64,000 nucleotides of DNA from Allantophomopsis cytisporea (taxonomy: Eukaryota; Ascomycota; Leotiomycetes; Phacidiales; Phacidiaceae), in contig CP103026.1 in NCBI GenBank assembly GCA_024752435.1, forward strand, positions 1,674,001 through 1,738,000, written 5' to 3'. The notes beneath the pieces are model-generated. The model ran no database searches and was not told the origin of the DNA. It worked only from the letters and a program-made list of their open reading frames with translations. The translations under genes and the position numbers were made by a program. Of the stretch, positions 13,165 through 25,181 are shown piece after piece. Numbering within the stretch: position 1 is the first letter of the stretch; every line of letters starts with the position of its first letter.

Positions 13165-15755
13165 CTGAAAGGCGTGAAGGAACCCCGCCCCGCCATCCAT
13201 CCCCCTCAAAAAAGCCTCTTAGCGCTGGATCTATTCTCGGAGTGTGAATCCGGCGGAGAGATGCTCGAGTGAATGGGCGGTTTGGATTCGAACTATTTCA
13301 ATAGAAATGAACAACACTTGTAGTGTATGTCTCATCCTCTTGACTGATTCTGAAGCTTTTTTTGCTTGCTACTGATTGATATTGGTTGGTGGGGGGAGGG
13401 ACTGGGGGGGTTGCGAGGTGGACTTTGGGAATCCATTCGTCCTCTCAATCTCTTGATGATGATGATTTTTCTATCATGAGACCGTGATGTTGAGCCATTG
13501 TGACCGCGCGCACGAAAATATATCGTGCTGTAACTGTCCATGAAAGAGTCCAGAAGCAACAATTCTGACAACTACTTTTGGGATGGCAAGCTAATGCATG
13601 CGAATAGTCGCGTTTTCGACCTCTAAATATTTCTATTCCTAAAAATGCTGTCTTGTGCTCTCTTTCTTTGGTCTTTTGCAGGTCTGCTTTGGATATCATT
13701 CTCGATACATCGGGTTGAATGCTGCCGTTCTACCCATGAGGGATACATAGTGATAGCTAGATAGATGGTCGTGACGGGGAGGCTTTGACGGGCACTTGGG
13801 TAGGGCGTGTGGAGCCGGTATTGGGGGCTTTGGTACTGGTGCGCACTCGTTGTGGACTGCGGATCTGGCGGATCACTCGTTCGCGTCTGCGATACTTACT
13901 ATCCACCACCAACCATATGGGCCTTTCTATCATCCATCACTGGAACACACAAACAGCGCTCGGGCAGTGTCGGATTGTATTGGGGGGGGAAACAAAGTGC
14001 GATGGTTGAATTAGCACGAAATTCGAATTTGGGGGCTGAATGAGCATCGCGGCCGGTTGAAGGTTGATGACAATCTGGAGTCCGGAATGTCTTTCTTTTG
14101 CCTTTGCACTTTTGGTTTCGGTTTCATGAGATGTATGTAACGACAGAATAATGATACTCGAATGGTAATCGTCAAGGAGCTTGCGCTTGAGCTACGCTAC
14201 TCTTACGACCGATGCATTCTTCCGATGTACAGTATGTACCTAGCTATTCATTACTGACGACTGGGTGAACTAAGATAATTATATCCTGTAATGTCGGTAG
14301 GGATGGATTTCATTCCATTACGAGAACAGACAGCTATTCATATGCTGCGACTATGACAACTGCTACCACTGCTGCTACTGTATGGTGCTATGAAAATCTG
14401 AAGGATCGCATCGCTTCCTGCAACGAAGATCAAAGAGCCATAGGGTGACCAATACCAGAAAGAATTCAAGTGCAGCGTCGGAAATACCTACTCGCACCCA
14501 CACTCCCTCCCCCCATGCAAAGGATGATAAAGGTATTCTCATTCTCATTCTACAACAACAGAGTGCGAGTCGAACGAAAGAGTCGTCCCCAAGTCCAAAA
14601 TCCAAGTCCAAGGTATGAATACCCTCTCTCTCGAATTGCACCCCAACCACACTGCATGCGTGCGTCCAGCGCCGCCTACAGCTTTGCCCGCTGCTTTTAT
14701 GACCAGCCCATTACAGTACAGTACAGTATACTCAATTTGACCGGAGCGCCCTCCATCTTGCGTAAAATAAAAATAAAAAATAAAAAATAATGGATGGACA
14801 AGCACCACCACACGGGATAGCCTTTCGCGACCATGCTTTTGCCCGACCATGCTGCGAAAGCTCAAGGATAAGCCGCTATCACTGAAGGAGACTTAACTTG
14901 CAAAGCCATTATGGTGCTGTGAGCAAGAATGTATCCGAGAGAGAGGGAGAGTGTAATAATAATAATAAAAGAGTCTTCCCTGCCTGAAAAGTTACCTCTT
15001 CATAATTACCTGCATGAAACGATGGGACTTGGCTTTGGATTTGAACATGACTGATTTTTGATTATGACTATACATCTCTACAGTATACCTCTGCCTCGGC
15101 CTGCGCCTATGAGTATAACCATGACTACAACTATGACTACCACGATATTTCAAATTGCCTGTCGCTGAAGATGTATGGATATATTACTCAGGTCATTGTG
15201 CATTTGTAATGGGACGTAGCATTTTTTATTTGTATTGTGTTATGCGGATGTGCATACCAAAGATAACCATATCGTGTCTGTAGCTGTGAAGGTGACTTTT
15301 ATACGTAGAAGACCTACCTACCCGAATACATGTGTCCGCATGTTGGCGTATGTAGGTCTTGCTGTGTTGGTATTGTATCCATACAACACTCTCCGTCCCT
15401 AGGATTTCTTCTTCCTGAACGAAAGTCACAATTGGGGCATGTCCCTTTTACAATTTTCCGGAGAGAAGAGCTTATGATGAGGACGATGATGGTGGTTGAG
15501 TTAGAGAAATAGTTGGGGACCTCTGTATGTACAAACTTGGACTTAATTTCTTTCAATCCGTCGTTCTATTCATACTTCTCCGCAGCAACACTAAACGATC
15601 GTCATAAGCCAGCTTGCTGTAGAATTGACTATTCTGGCTAACAGTTGATATATTTATTCTAAGTGAGATGGTATCTTGGTAAGAGCTAAACTGCCTTGGG
15701 TGGTTGCTCGTACAGTATTCGTAGACAGAAGAAGAGAAAGAGAGTATATTCATAG

Positions 15756-15856
15756 CCATGACCATAGTCGATCATAGCCAACCATAGTCAACCATAGCCA
15801 TAACCATAGCCATAGCCATAGCCATAGCCATAGCCATAGACCATACTATACTATAC
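15756..15856. repeat. (CCATAG)n hexamer repeat upstream of bZIP gene
   Basis: Degenerate CCATAGTC/CCATAACC units give way to perfect CCATAG hexamers (about 15798-15840) and then to CTATA units. It ends about 830 bases before the bZIP start codon, so it may be part of the promoter or leader. A 15-base poly-C tract follows at about 16090-16104. Confidence 0.85.
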
Positions 15857-16681
15857 TTACTCATCGTTCAACAGCAACACAACAAGCATATTCATAGTTG
15901 TGACATAAGAAAGAAGGTAGCTCGGCGGTTTCTCTAGTTTTTCTTTAGTTTCTCTAGTTTCTGCTCACATCACACCCCCCCTGGAACCCCCAAGTCCATC
16001 CTTCCCTCTATATACACACCCATCACTAAATCTACCCCACACCCCATCCAAGAACCCTTACATCCACACCACATCCATACGCACACCCTCCCCCCCCCCC
16101 CCCCTCTCCTCCCCTCCATCATCTACACACCCCATGCTTCCACCATTTTCCCAAAGAAGCGATGCAGGGCGTGCGAACCGTAGTATGTAGCTCTATGTAT
16201 GTACAGTACAAAGCATTGCATGACAAGGTTCACCACCATCATCAGGGTCCGGAAGAGACACCATTAATTGCATACACGCAAAAAGACTCGACACTTACTC
16301 ACTCACTCACTCGACTACCTGACTGACTACCTTACTACGACTACTACGTCCAGGCTGAGATGATGGATGGCTGTCATTGAGCTAAACTCCGTTTCCTGGT
16401 GTGGAGGCTGCTGCTTGGCTGCGACTACTGATTACTGCCTACCTTTCCCTCTCCACCACCACCAACATGATATAAGATCATGCTTGTCCCAGATGAAGCT
16501 CTGAAGCTCTTCCTTCTCGCAAGGCTATCAAAGAACTAACAGTCGACTCGACCTCAACTTGTTCTCTCTATCTGTCCACAGTCCTATCACTTGTGCTCCG
16601 ATATAATACAATCCATAACACATACCAACATATATCCAATCGTATCATACACAATCATACTGTCTCATAGCCATCGTCGAC

Positions 16682-17651
16682 ATGTCTAGACAAGGCTACC
16701 AACACTCGCCCACAGCAGCGACCTCGACAAAGAGCTCTGCCAACCACGGTATGAGCAGTGCATTCAGTCCTTCTGCCAACCCAGATGAGGACTGGACCAA
16801 GATCTCCGATCTTGCAGAACGCAGACGTATTCAAAATCGAATTGCTCAAAGAAACTACCGTAAGTCGAACATCCGTTGAGTAAACAGCTATAACCCGGAG
16901 CTGTTTTCTCATGATCAAGATTCTGGAACATAAACTAACTCATACTCCAGGCAAGAAGCTGAAGAGACGTCTTGAAGACCTCGAGAGAAGAGCAGGCACC
17001 ACATCCGAATCTCCAGAAGGATCGCATGAGTATGAGGTTGAAGACAGCTACCACCACAGACGCAGCCCCGATGAACTCGAGAACGGCGCCAGACAACTTT
17101 CTCCAGAACACATTTCAAGCTCAAGATACACTCCCCCAACACAATACGACGACGAATCTATATACTCGCAAGGTTTTGGAGGACGAGAACGTTCAACAAC
17201 ACCACCTTTCACCTATCATACGTATCCACCACCACCAGATGCTGTATTGTACCCATCCTACCAACAATCGATGATCCCGCACACACAACCCGAGTACTCA
17301 GATTACCTCCATCCAGTGCCAGTTAGCTTGCCAGGAATGATGATGTACGGAAACTCGATCAAGCAAGAACCTCTGCATCTGGACGACAATACTATGAATC
17401 CCTTCAACATGAGCTACGCTTCAATGGCCGGTTTGGATGTGCAAGCATCTCGTCAATTCGATGATTCGCATCCTCACGTAAGTTTTCCACAGCAGAAAAT
17501 GCCATAATCAAGCGCTGACAAACATGCTCAGACCCCTCCATTGTCTCGCTCGTTCGAGCACTCCACAACTTGCTCAGAGTCGGGTTATGGATACAGCATG
17601 CCATTGACTCCCGGATCACTGCCTCCTTCGCCTAGAACAATGCAATGTTAA
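16682..17651 (+). CDS. bZIP transcription factor with a very short zipper
   Basis: Predicted nuclear DNA-binding regulator of 274 residues. Exons are 16682-16859, 16951-17477 and 17532-17651; the introns have GTAAG donors and CAG acceptors, and the reading phase is kept. Joining exons 1 and 2 creates the bZIP basic region at about residues 43-70, with the fungal AP-1-like signature RIQNRIAQRNYRKKLKRRL; the first intron falls inside NYR. After the basic region only about one or two leucine heptads remain (LKRRLEDLERR) before a Ser/Glu-rich stretch, so the dimerisation zipper is much shorter than in Yap1 or Atf1. The rest is low-complexity: Tyr/Pro-rich (about 105-155), a Met/Asn segment, and a Ser/Pro-rich tail. 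It stands alone after a 16 kb gene-poor stretch. Target genes cannot be inferred. Confidence 0.85.
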
Positions 17652-20600
17652 GAGTACGGATGGGACGCCTCGCGCGATTCTTTTGAACAGACAGAAGCTC
17701 GCGTCGTCGTTCTCTGTCTGTCTCTTCTGTTTCTCTTTCTTTCTTCTTTCAAAATGGTTTACAGGACTCAGAAAGAGAAATGTCCTACTTCGAATTCGAG
17801 CATTGCTAGTTGTGTTTGGGAGAAGCATTGGTAGTCTGGCGTTGGAGTTTCTACTATATATCTCCACTTTTCTGATGAATGTCTCGACATTTTTTATTTT
17901 CATTCTCCTTGGCTTTTTGGGTGTTTCCCTTTTTCCTCTGAGAAAATTGGTACTTGTCGTTTGCTGCGCTTTCTGCTTGGTTCTTGGAATGGATGGATGG
18001 ATGAATGATTGGGATTGCGATCAGTGTTCTTCACGTTATCCTTTCTTATCTTATGAAAAATGAGACACGGTATTTGGATGAAAGACGGACTACCTCAACG
18101 AACTATCGCTTAGTTGGCGATCCAGAATGAGAATTGAAATTTTTAATGAAAAATTACATCACTCTTCACTTTTATGTTTATTGTGATCAATTTTTAAACT
18201 TAGCAGTGACCTGAAATTTCATACCTAACATGACTATGACGAAGTATCCTGCAAACTTTATCATTGTTGACGTGAAGCTTGAGTTGATAATTATTCATTT
18301 AAAAAAAAAACAAGAGGAATCAAATTCCTCATACTTTTCGTCCGGAGATGATTCGTTCAATTGGACTAAACATACTCATCTGTTCACAATAATCCAAATC
18401 AATTACCTGCAATCATTGTTTTCTCATGGAGCAACTATCCCTTCTAACCGCGGAGGTCATCCAAAGACACGGGCCACAACAAGAATCTGGTACCTTCCGC
18501 GCGCTTAAACCTCACCTTTGAAACCCCATCACGACTTTCCTACGCCTCCAACCCGCCTCAACACCAACACTGACGATAAAATACCTCAATGACACAAGAC
18601 GAAATATCTCAATGGCACGAAACAAAATTCCACTTCTACGCCTCCCAACTGCACTGCTATCTCCACTTATCATACTAACTTTCTACATTCCATACTCTGC
18701 TAGCACTTGCATCTCTTCGGTGATCGTGTACCCCGCGGCGTCTCGCTGTCCTACTTGTCGCCCATTCCATTTTATCTTATCTCATGTCTTCGATTCGGGC
18801 TTCTTTGTCTTGGGTTTATGCGCCTTGTATGTTCGGACTGACTGCTTGTTTTGCTCGTGGGGAACACCAACCTCCTTAGCTTCTGCAGTTACTGGGAAGA
18901 CCCTTTATCTCGCCATGTCAATGCTTCTATGGCGGCCTGAAGCGCTACGGCTCCTCGGATTCTATATCCTGGTATGTGGAGGACCCCCATGAGGCTGTGG
19001 CGGTTTTGAAGCGAAGAAGTCTCTGCAGCCGGCGCGGAATAGAAAGTAAAGGTATCGTTGGTTAGTTATTATGAGGCTTGTTTGAGACGGGTTGGGGTTC
19101 GTGTTGTGCAAACCGTTGAGGCGGTTGGTGATTGTTATGGAGCTCGGAGTGCTGCAAAAATCCCAGAGATTCAAACCTAGTTCTCTACGTTGTTGGCGCT
19201 TAGAGGCTATCTGCCATTCGGAGTCTCTGAGCAAGACAGGAAGAGTTTGTTGGGAATTCCACCGGATTCCTTGTCGGTAACATAACTAAGTACTTAACAT
19301 ACTATTCATAGATCTCTTCTGGCGATATTTACATGCTAGATCTCATGCATTGTTCTTTCCATATCCACCCTTATCATTTCATGTAGTGTCCTCTTTTCCA
19401 GAATGGGGTTTCGCATACATATGCCCCTCAAGCCTGAGCTTCAAGCATGCGCACGTATACAAAATCTTGCAGTACCTAGTTGTTCTAAAATTTAATGGCA
19501 ATATCTTAGTTAATCTTTTATATTTGCTGGGTTGATGTGGCTATTCATGCCTTTCGCAAATGATAGCGAGAAGGAGAATGATGCCGAGATGACGGACGAT
19601 GATAGATTATGATGGTAGATTATGATGAAGGGCTGTTGAAACTCTTGCACATAACTTCCAGAATGATGATTTATTCGAGACTTCTAAAACGAGCTGGTCT
19701 AATTGTTGTACACATGACCATAATAACTGCCAAGTTTAATTTGCTATGTTAAAAGAGGGCTCAATTGAGAGGTATCTTGATAATGACTCCTAAACCCACT
19801 AAACTCATAACAGCTATGTTGTCCACTTCTAGTAAATATACACTTAAAAATCCAGCTTCCCATTTCCAGTTTGAAACCCGTCGAAGGACGATGTCTTCAA
19901 AGTCATTCTCGCACGAGGTTCAGGCTCTCGTGGATTATGCAAAGTCGTTTCCAAGTTGTGCAGCATGAATGGTCCTTCAATATATTTAGCTCCAGTACCA
20001 ACGCTATGCTTAGAGACCGTAGTATGCGGAAGCTATGATACTTCGCTATATCTTGACGTGCCATACCTTGGTCGACCAGTCACTATTCGCGTTTAACACA
20101 TATAATGTGTGGATAGATCTAGCAAGAACCATGGCCAGGCACGCTATTACGGTCTGCAATACCACTTGAATACTTATTATGATGTATACTCCAATTATTT
20201 AAAACCTCTGCACTTACTGAATAAGATGTCATCGGTGTACGAATTTGAACCACCACTACCACCACCGAACCCCTTAACTGCCTCTCAATGTCCAGTTTTG
20301 GATGCGTTACCAACCCTCTACTACCGTCTCCTAACATTAAAATCTCGTTGCCCTGATAGAGATAGAAGGTAGCGGAGCTCCTAGTCCTGATATTTATCAT
20401 GCCCACGCTTTAGCTAAAAAGGTGTGGAACTCTTCCTCGTATAAGGACGTCAGTGGTGTTTATTTAGTAAGCACTTATAAACAGACTGTTATGATACTAA
20501 GTGCTTCGCTTTCTATGATATGTTGGACATTCCTGGTTCGGGTTTGAGAGAGTGATGTGGTGAGGCTTTGATCCCCCATTAGAGACTGTTGATTTGGAGC

Positions 20601-20909
20601 ACCATGAGACTAACGTGGGGCATAATTTTTATCGCGTTTCTGTTGAATTAGGTTTTAGGAATTAATATAATCCATTTATTTGCAAAACGAAATGCTATGC
20701 TAGTGATTAACATTTTGTTGATATCTTGGAAATAATTATTCGTTATGCTATCAGTGCAATTCATATCAGTACATAGTTTACAAGACACCGTGTGTATCTG
20801 AAGCTGGTATAATCATATCACTTGATTAAATTGATATACAGATAGCTAACACTAAAACTCAAGAGTGACAGATTTAACAAAATAATATGATCTATATCTC
20901 TCAAGACTA
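17652..20909. other. Gene-free AT-rich spacer
   Basis: The first 400 bases are pyrimidine-rich and probably form the 3' untranslated region of the bZIP gene. Beyond about 18.1 kb the sequence is AT-rich with only short unrelated open frames. No repeat borders, transposon motifs or RNA genes were recognised. Confidence 0.55.
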
Positions 20910-22703
20910 TCATAGATCTTTAGTTCTTTCTTCGCTACCCATGATCCACTCCTTCAATTTGTCCGTATCTCTGGCCTTGAACCCACACTTGAATTTCTTG
21001 CATTCCGTTGTCAAACTAGTCGGCACGGCATTACATTCCAAAGCATCCAAAATCGGCAGATCTTGTGAATCCTTAGGAGGCACGATATGGAAACCGCTGA
21101 TGATTCTAATGAATGCCGTGTAGAGCTCACGATTAGCCAAGTGGGCTCCAATGCACATTCGAGATCCTGCACCAAATGCATAGTGCAAAGTGCCCGCACC
21201 TTCATTCGACTCAAGGTAGCGTTCGGGAATGAACCTCTGTGGGTCTTTGAAGTGACTAGAATCATAGTCTGCAGCCCAAGCATTCTGTTGAATGTTAGTA
21301 TATCATGTATAGATCCGGATGAAGGTATTTACCATGTAGAAGGTCGTTCCAGCTGGAATAATGGCGCCATCGTACGTGATGTCTTTGATACTTGTCCTTG
21401 GGAGACAAATGGGTATGACGGTGAAGAAACGTAAGATTTCCTTGACGAGTGCCGTCACGTAAGGGACTTTCTCCTCGGATAGGCATCGCTCCCATGCGTC
21501 ACCATCGGGATATACTTTCATGATTTCATCATAGGCGGTCTTTTGGATCTCTTGGCCATGTGGGGAGGAGAGGTAAGCTATACCCATGATCAAGTTTCCT
21601 GGTACCGTGTCAAGACCTGCTGAGACCATGGTGAGACACATGGATTTGATTTCCGCTGTGCGTAGTATGTTAGCTGATTACCCTATGGGAGGGAGAGCTG
21701 TAAATTATACCTTCGTTGAGCTTAGCTTCGGGATCTTTGAGGATGTTACCAGTGATGCATGGTTTATCCGTTCCATTGGCGATCGTATCCTTCAACTTCG
21801 CAAGTAGCAGAGACAGATATTTATCCCTCCTCTCTCTGTACTCTACGGCCTTGGAATTCTTGGTTGGCAGAAGTCTCAGTAGAGGAATGTAATCTGCCCA
21901 ATTATTGCTAGTCGACCGGAGATTACTGACTTCTCTCTCGACATGAACAATCTCTTTTAGAAGCTCATCGGTCACATTGCCAGAGATCCGTATTCCATAG
22001 TTCAATGTAAGACTCGTATTCAAAGCGAACTTTTGGAAGTAAGGATTGGGATCTATGTCAATTCTTCCATCTTTACTGTCAATAAGAAGCTCACGGATGG
22101 AATCAGTGGACTCTAAGTCGATGATGGGCATGTATGTCTGTACTGCGGGGCGGTTGAGAGCGGTGGCTGCTGCTTTGCGCCGAGCTTTGCACGATTCGTC
22201 CCATGGTGAGGTTCCAATTGTGAATCCCTGCGAAGTTGACACTACATTATGGAAGGTGTGGAGTTTAGGTCGAGATATCAAAGCTGATTGGTTTGTGATC
22301 CATATGTGTTTCACGGAGTCGAAGGTGTTGGCAAATATGATTCTCTATAGTGTGTTAGTTTGGCTTGGACGCAGATATATAGATAGATATAGAGCTTCAC
22401 TCAGCAAGAAGCGGGTCAGAGTAAACTCGGCCTAATCTTGTCTGGTTTGCGTGGGCTCTCTTGATTGAAATTACGTACCCTGTTTCCCAGTCGCACTTGA
22501 AATACAGGTCCGTATTGCTTTGCGAACTTAGCAGCTACCTTGGCATGAGTACTTCCAAATTGAAGAAGATTGCCAAACAGGGGAACGCCAGGGACTTCAG
22601 GTAAGTTCTTGACTTTTGGTGTATCAGTCCTGTTAAGATACTTGACAATAAAATAAACAACTGCAACAACGGCAATGCCAACGGTTTGGAGATGAATCGC
22701 CAT
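20910..22703 (-). CDS. CYP504-family P450 (phenylacetate / 3-hydroxyphenylacetate hydroxylase-like)
   Basis: Microsomal cytochrome P450 that probably hydroxylates phenylacetate or a hydroxyphenylacetate on the route to homogentisate. Exons on the minus strand: 22703-22479, 22344-21711, 21655-21333 and 21284-20910, giving 518 residues, the size expected for CYP504. The first intron (134 nt) was placed so that GNR joins RIIFANTFDSVK, as in family members. Features seen: N-terminal membrane anchor (about 5-25), proline-rich hinge PEVPGVPLFGN, I-helix AGLDTVPGN, ExxR (KEILRF), and heme loop FGAGSRMCIG with Cys438. It is transcribed away from fumarylacetoacetase across a 745-base shared promoter. 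In Aspergillus nidulans the two closest enzymes are PhacA (2-hydroxylation) and PhacB (6-hydroxylation of 3-hydroxyphenylacetate); the sequence read by eye does not separate them. Confidence 0.88.
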
Positions 22704-23448
22704 CTTGATTGTTGATGTTTGAGAACTTGAGAGCTGTTCAACAGAGCTCTTTTTATATCATAGTTTACTTCAATGCTGAGTGCATCTCACATAATTCTAT
22801 TCTCCCCTCGTGATTCATTAGCTTCCAGAAGCTTGGCTGCTTCAGATTTCGTTCCCCACGATTCGGCATCGATTCCGCCTGTCTGTGCTTATTTCCCCGT
22901 AGAATGAGGGGATTAGCGCCAACGACTTACGCACATGTGAAGTGTTGTCACCCCTGATACACACAATTATCATCTAAGGTAGGATTAGGCTGCACAAGGG
23001 TCACGGCAGTTCTCAATTACGATCAATGCATTAGGAAATGGGGTTTCCGTGCGGAATTATCATCCGTCATGAGCCCATTCTGTTCTTGAATCTTCAGCAA
23101 AAACGGCAGGTCGGTTGCGCAACTATGAACCACGAGGATGTATGACTGCTCGGTCAACCTGTCATCTCAAGGCTTTGCGCGAATATCTTCATCCTATGTA
23201 AACGTTAAGTATACGAGATGTCGTTATGATGCGCTGCAACCATGTTGATCTACAAGAAGTCGTTTGATAGAGCCCTTCACAGTGCGGAAACCATACCGCA
23301 CGACGGAACCACACATCAGGTCCACGACGGAACCAATGTCGTAGTTATGGGTCCTTCCAAATAATTCCATAACTAATAACTTGTTGACAACGTGTATTGA
23401 ATCGAGCTGTTTGACAGAATTCCAATTTACTTCTGCTGCATCGAAATC
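22704..23448. promoter_or_regulatory. Divergent promoter of CYP504 and fumarylacetoacetase with CGG inverted repeats
   Basis: The region between the two divergent start codons. It contains a perfect inverted repeat TGCGG-N8-CCGCA at 23283-23300 and a second CGG-N8-CCG at 22864-22877, both the form bound by Zn2Cys6 dimers. A 13-base direct repeat CACGACGGAACCA occurs at 23299-23311 and 23323-23335. A TATAAAA on the minus strand (22757-22751) sits about 50 bases before the P450 start codon. A Zn2Cys6 gene lies 1.7 kb away, making co-regulation plausible but unproven. Confidence 0.55.
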
Positions 23449-24793
23449 ATGTCGCTGAAGTCATGGATTAACGTGCCGAAAGGGTCACATTTCTCAATCG
23501 CAAACATTCCATTTGGTATTATCAGCACAGCTCTTGTGCAGGAAGCTAGACCGGCAGTTGCGATTGGCGACCATGTTCTTGACCTCAAGGCTTTTGCGAC
23601 CAATGATGGCTTCCAAGGCCTACCTGGAATTCAGAAATCCCTCTTTGTCTTCTCACAACCTACCTTGAATGCATTCGCTGCATTAGGTCGTCCAATCCAC
23701 CGCGAAGTCCGAACTTACCTCCAAGATATCTTCTCGAACAACACCTCACACCCCAGCGTCCTCAAGGAAAACTCGAAGCTACAAGAAATTGCTCTAGTTC
23801 ACCGCAAGGATGTTCGAATGCATCTGCCCATGCAGATTGGAGATTATACCGATTTCTTTGCCGGAAGAAACCATGCCTTCAACGTCGGCACAATGTTCCG
23901 TGGCCCAGCCAATGCCCTTCAACCAAACTACACACATATTCCTGTAGGCTATCATGGTAGAGCTTCATCGGTAGTCGTGTCTGGTACACCAATTCGTCGT
24001 CCTCGAGGACAGATTCTTGTGGACCCAACTGCCGAGCCAAAGGTTCCTCAATTTTTACCTGCTAGACGACTTGATATAGAATTGGAACTCGGTGCATTCT
24101 TATGCTCAGGAAATAAAATGGGAGAGTCCATTCCCATTGAGAAAGCTGAGGAGAGTCTCTTTGGATTGGTGTTGATGAACGATTGGTCTGCAAGAGACAT
24201 CCAGACATGGGAATATGTACCTCTTGGCCCTTTCAATGCAAAAAACTTTGGAACATCAATCAGTCCTTGGGTGGTACTGGCTGATGCATTGGAGCCTTTC
24301 CGAGCTCAGGGCATAAAGAACGAGACAGAAATTCAAAGTTACCTGAAGGAGAACAGAGACGATACAGTATACGATATTAAACTCGAAGTTGATCTTACAA
24401 GTAAGTTTTATGCCTGTGTTGGAAGATCTATCATACTGATTATGAGTAGCACCTGAGGGAGATACGACAACCATTAGTAAGACAAATGGCTCTAATCTAT
24501 TGTGGTCATTCCCACAGATGATTGCACATCATTCGGTAGGTGGTTGTCCTATGAACACAGGAGATCTTCTTGGGTCAGGTACAATTAGTGGGGATAAACG
24601 GGGAACACTTGGAAGTATGCTTGAGATGAATGAGGGTGGTAAGAAGGAAATTATGCTGGCTGGAATGAATGTCCGAAAGTTCCTCCTGGATGGAGATACC
24701 ATCACACTCCGGGGAGTTTGTGGCACAGATGAAGAATCTCTTGTTGGATTCGGCCAATGTGTTGGCACCATCGAGTCAGCAGTTATTTCGTAA
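23449..24793 (+). CDS. fahA: Fumarylacetoacetase (fumarylacetoacetate hydrolase)
   Basis: Cytosolic hydrolase that splits fumarylacetoacetate into fumarate and acetoacetate, the last step of phenylalanine/tyrosine and phenylacetate breakdown via homogentisate. Exons 23449-24400 and 24450-24793 give 431 residues, the full length for fungal enzymes. The N-terminal SH3-like domain is followed by the catalytic fold. Asp135 and His142 in DYTDFFAGRNHAFN match the metal ligand and catalytic histidine of the mammalian enzyme (Asp126, His133). Further metal-site motifs are LDIELELGAF and MNDWSARDIQ, and HHSVGGCPMNTGDLLGSGTISG-like sequence is split sensibly by the intron. It starts 745 bases from the divergent CYP504 gene and lies upstream of a co-directional Zn2Cys6 regulator. 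The symbol follows the Aspergillus gene name. Confidence 0.95.
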
Positions 24794-25181
24794 GTATTGG
24801 AGCTCTTGACAAAAGTAGTAAGTAGTTGGGCACATGCGATAATATAGGGATACATGTCAAAATTCTCACGATTTTTCTGCTTTCTTTTATGATAGAATGC
24901 TACCAACCCCTTTCCCAAATGGATAATCATGTCGACCACAGGTAACTTTGAATTTGACAATGTCATTAATGGTACTTTACTCTCTTGAGGGAGCTCACGT
25001 GACGTGCACATTTCCCCGCACGATTCCGTTGTGGATTAAGCGACTAGAGCTGGAATTCAGAACGCGGAATGACAACGCTCCATCAAACAGTATCAACAAG
25101 ACCATGAATGTCCTCGAGGATCAAGTCATATCGCTGACTCGTCTTGCCGATTCGCCAGTCTCTCCGATACCTTTCTTCCAA

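Larger units (their letters stand above)
1..16681. other. 16.7 kb gene-poor stretch upstream of the bZIP gene
   Basis: No convincing gene was found on either strand in this stretch. Open frames are short, overlap at random, and show no recognisable domain or credible chain of exons. The longest uninterrupted frames (for example 8259-8849 and 5785-6264 on the minus strand) have simple-sequence or random composition. The stretch is not strikingly AT-rich and no transposase or reverse transcriptase motifs were seen. It carries many microsatellites (listed separately) and a recurring GTATGTAC/GTACATAC octamer. It may be the extended regulatory region and 5' leader of the bZIP gene, or hold non-coding transcripts; the sequence alone cannot tell. 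Confidence 0.6.

Noticed and set aside
18612..18992. 126-codon plus-strand frame with a hydrophobic N-terminus
   Set aside because: Resembles a signal peptide at first, but the remainder shows no conserved pattern, no cysteine spacing typical of effectors, and no good leader or splice signals.
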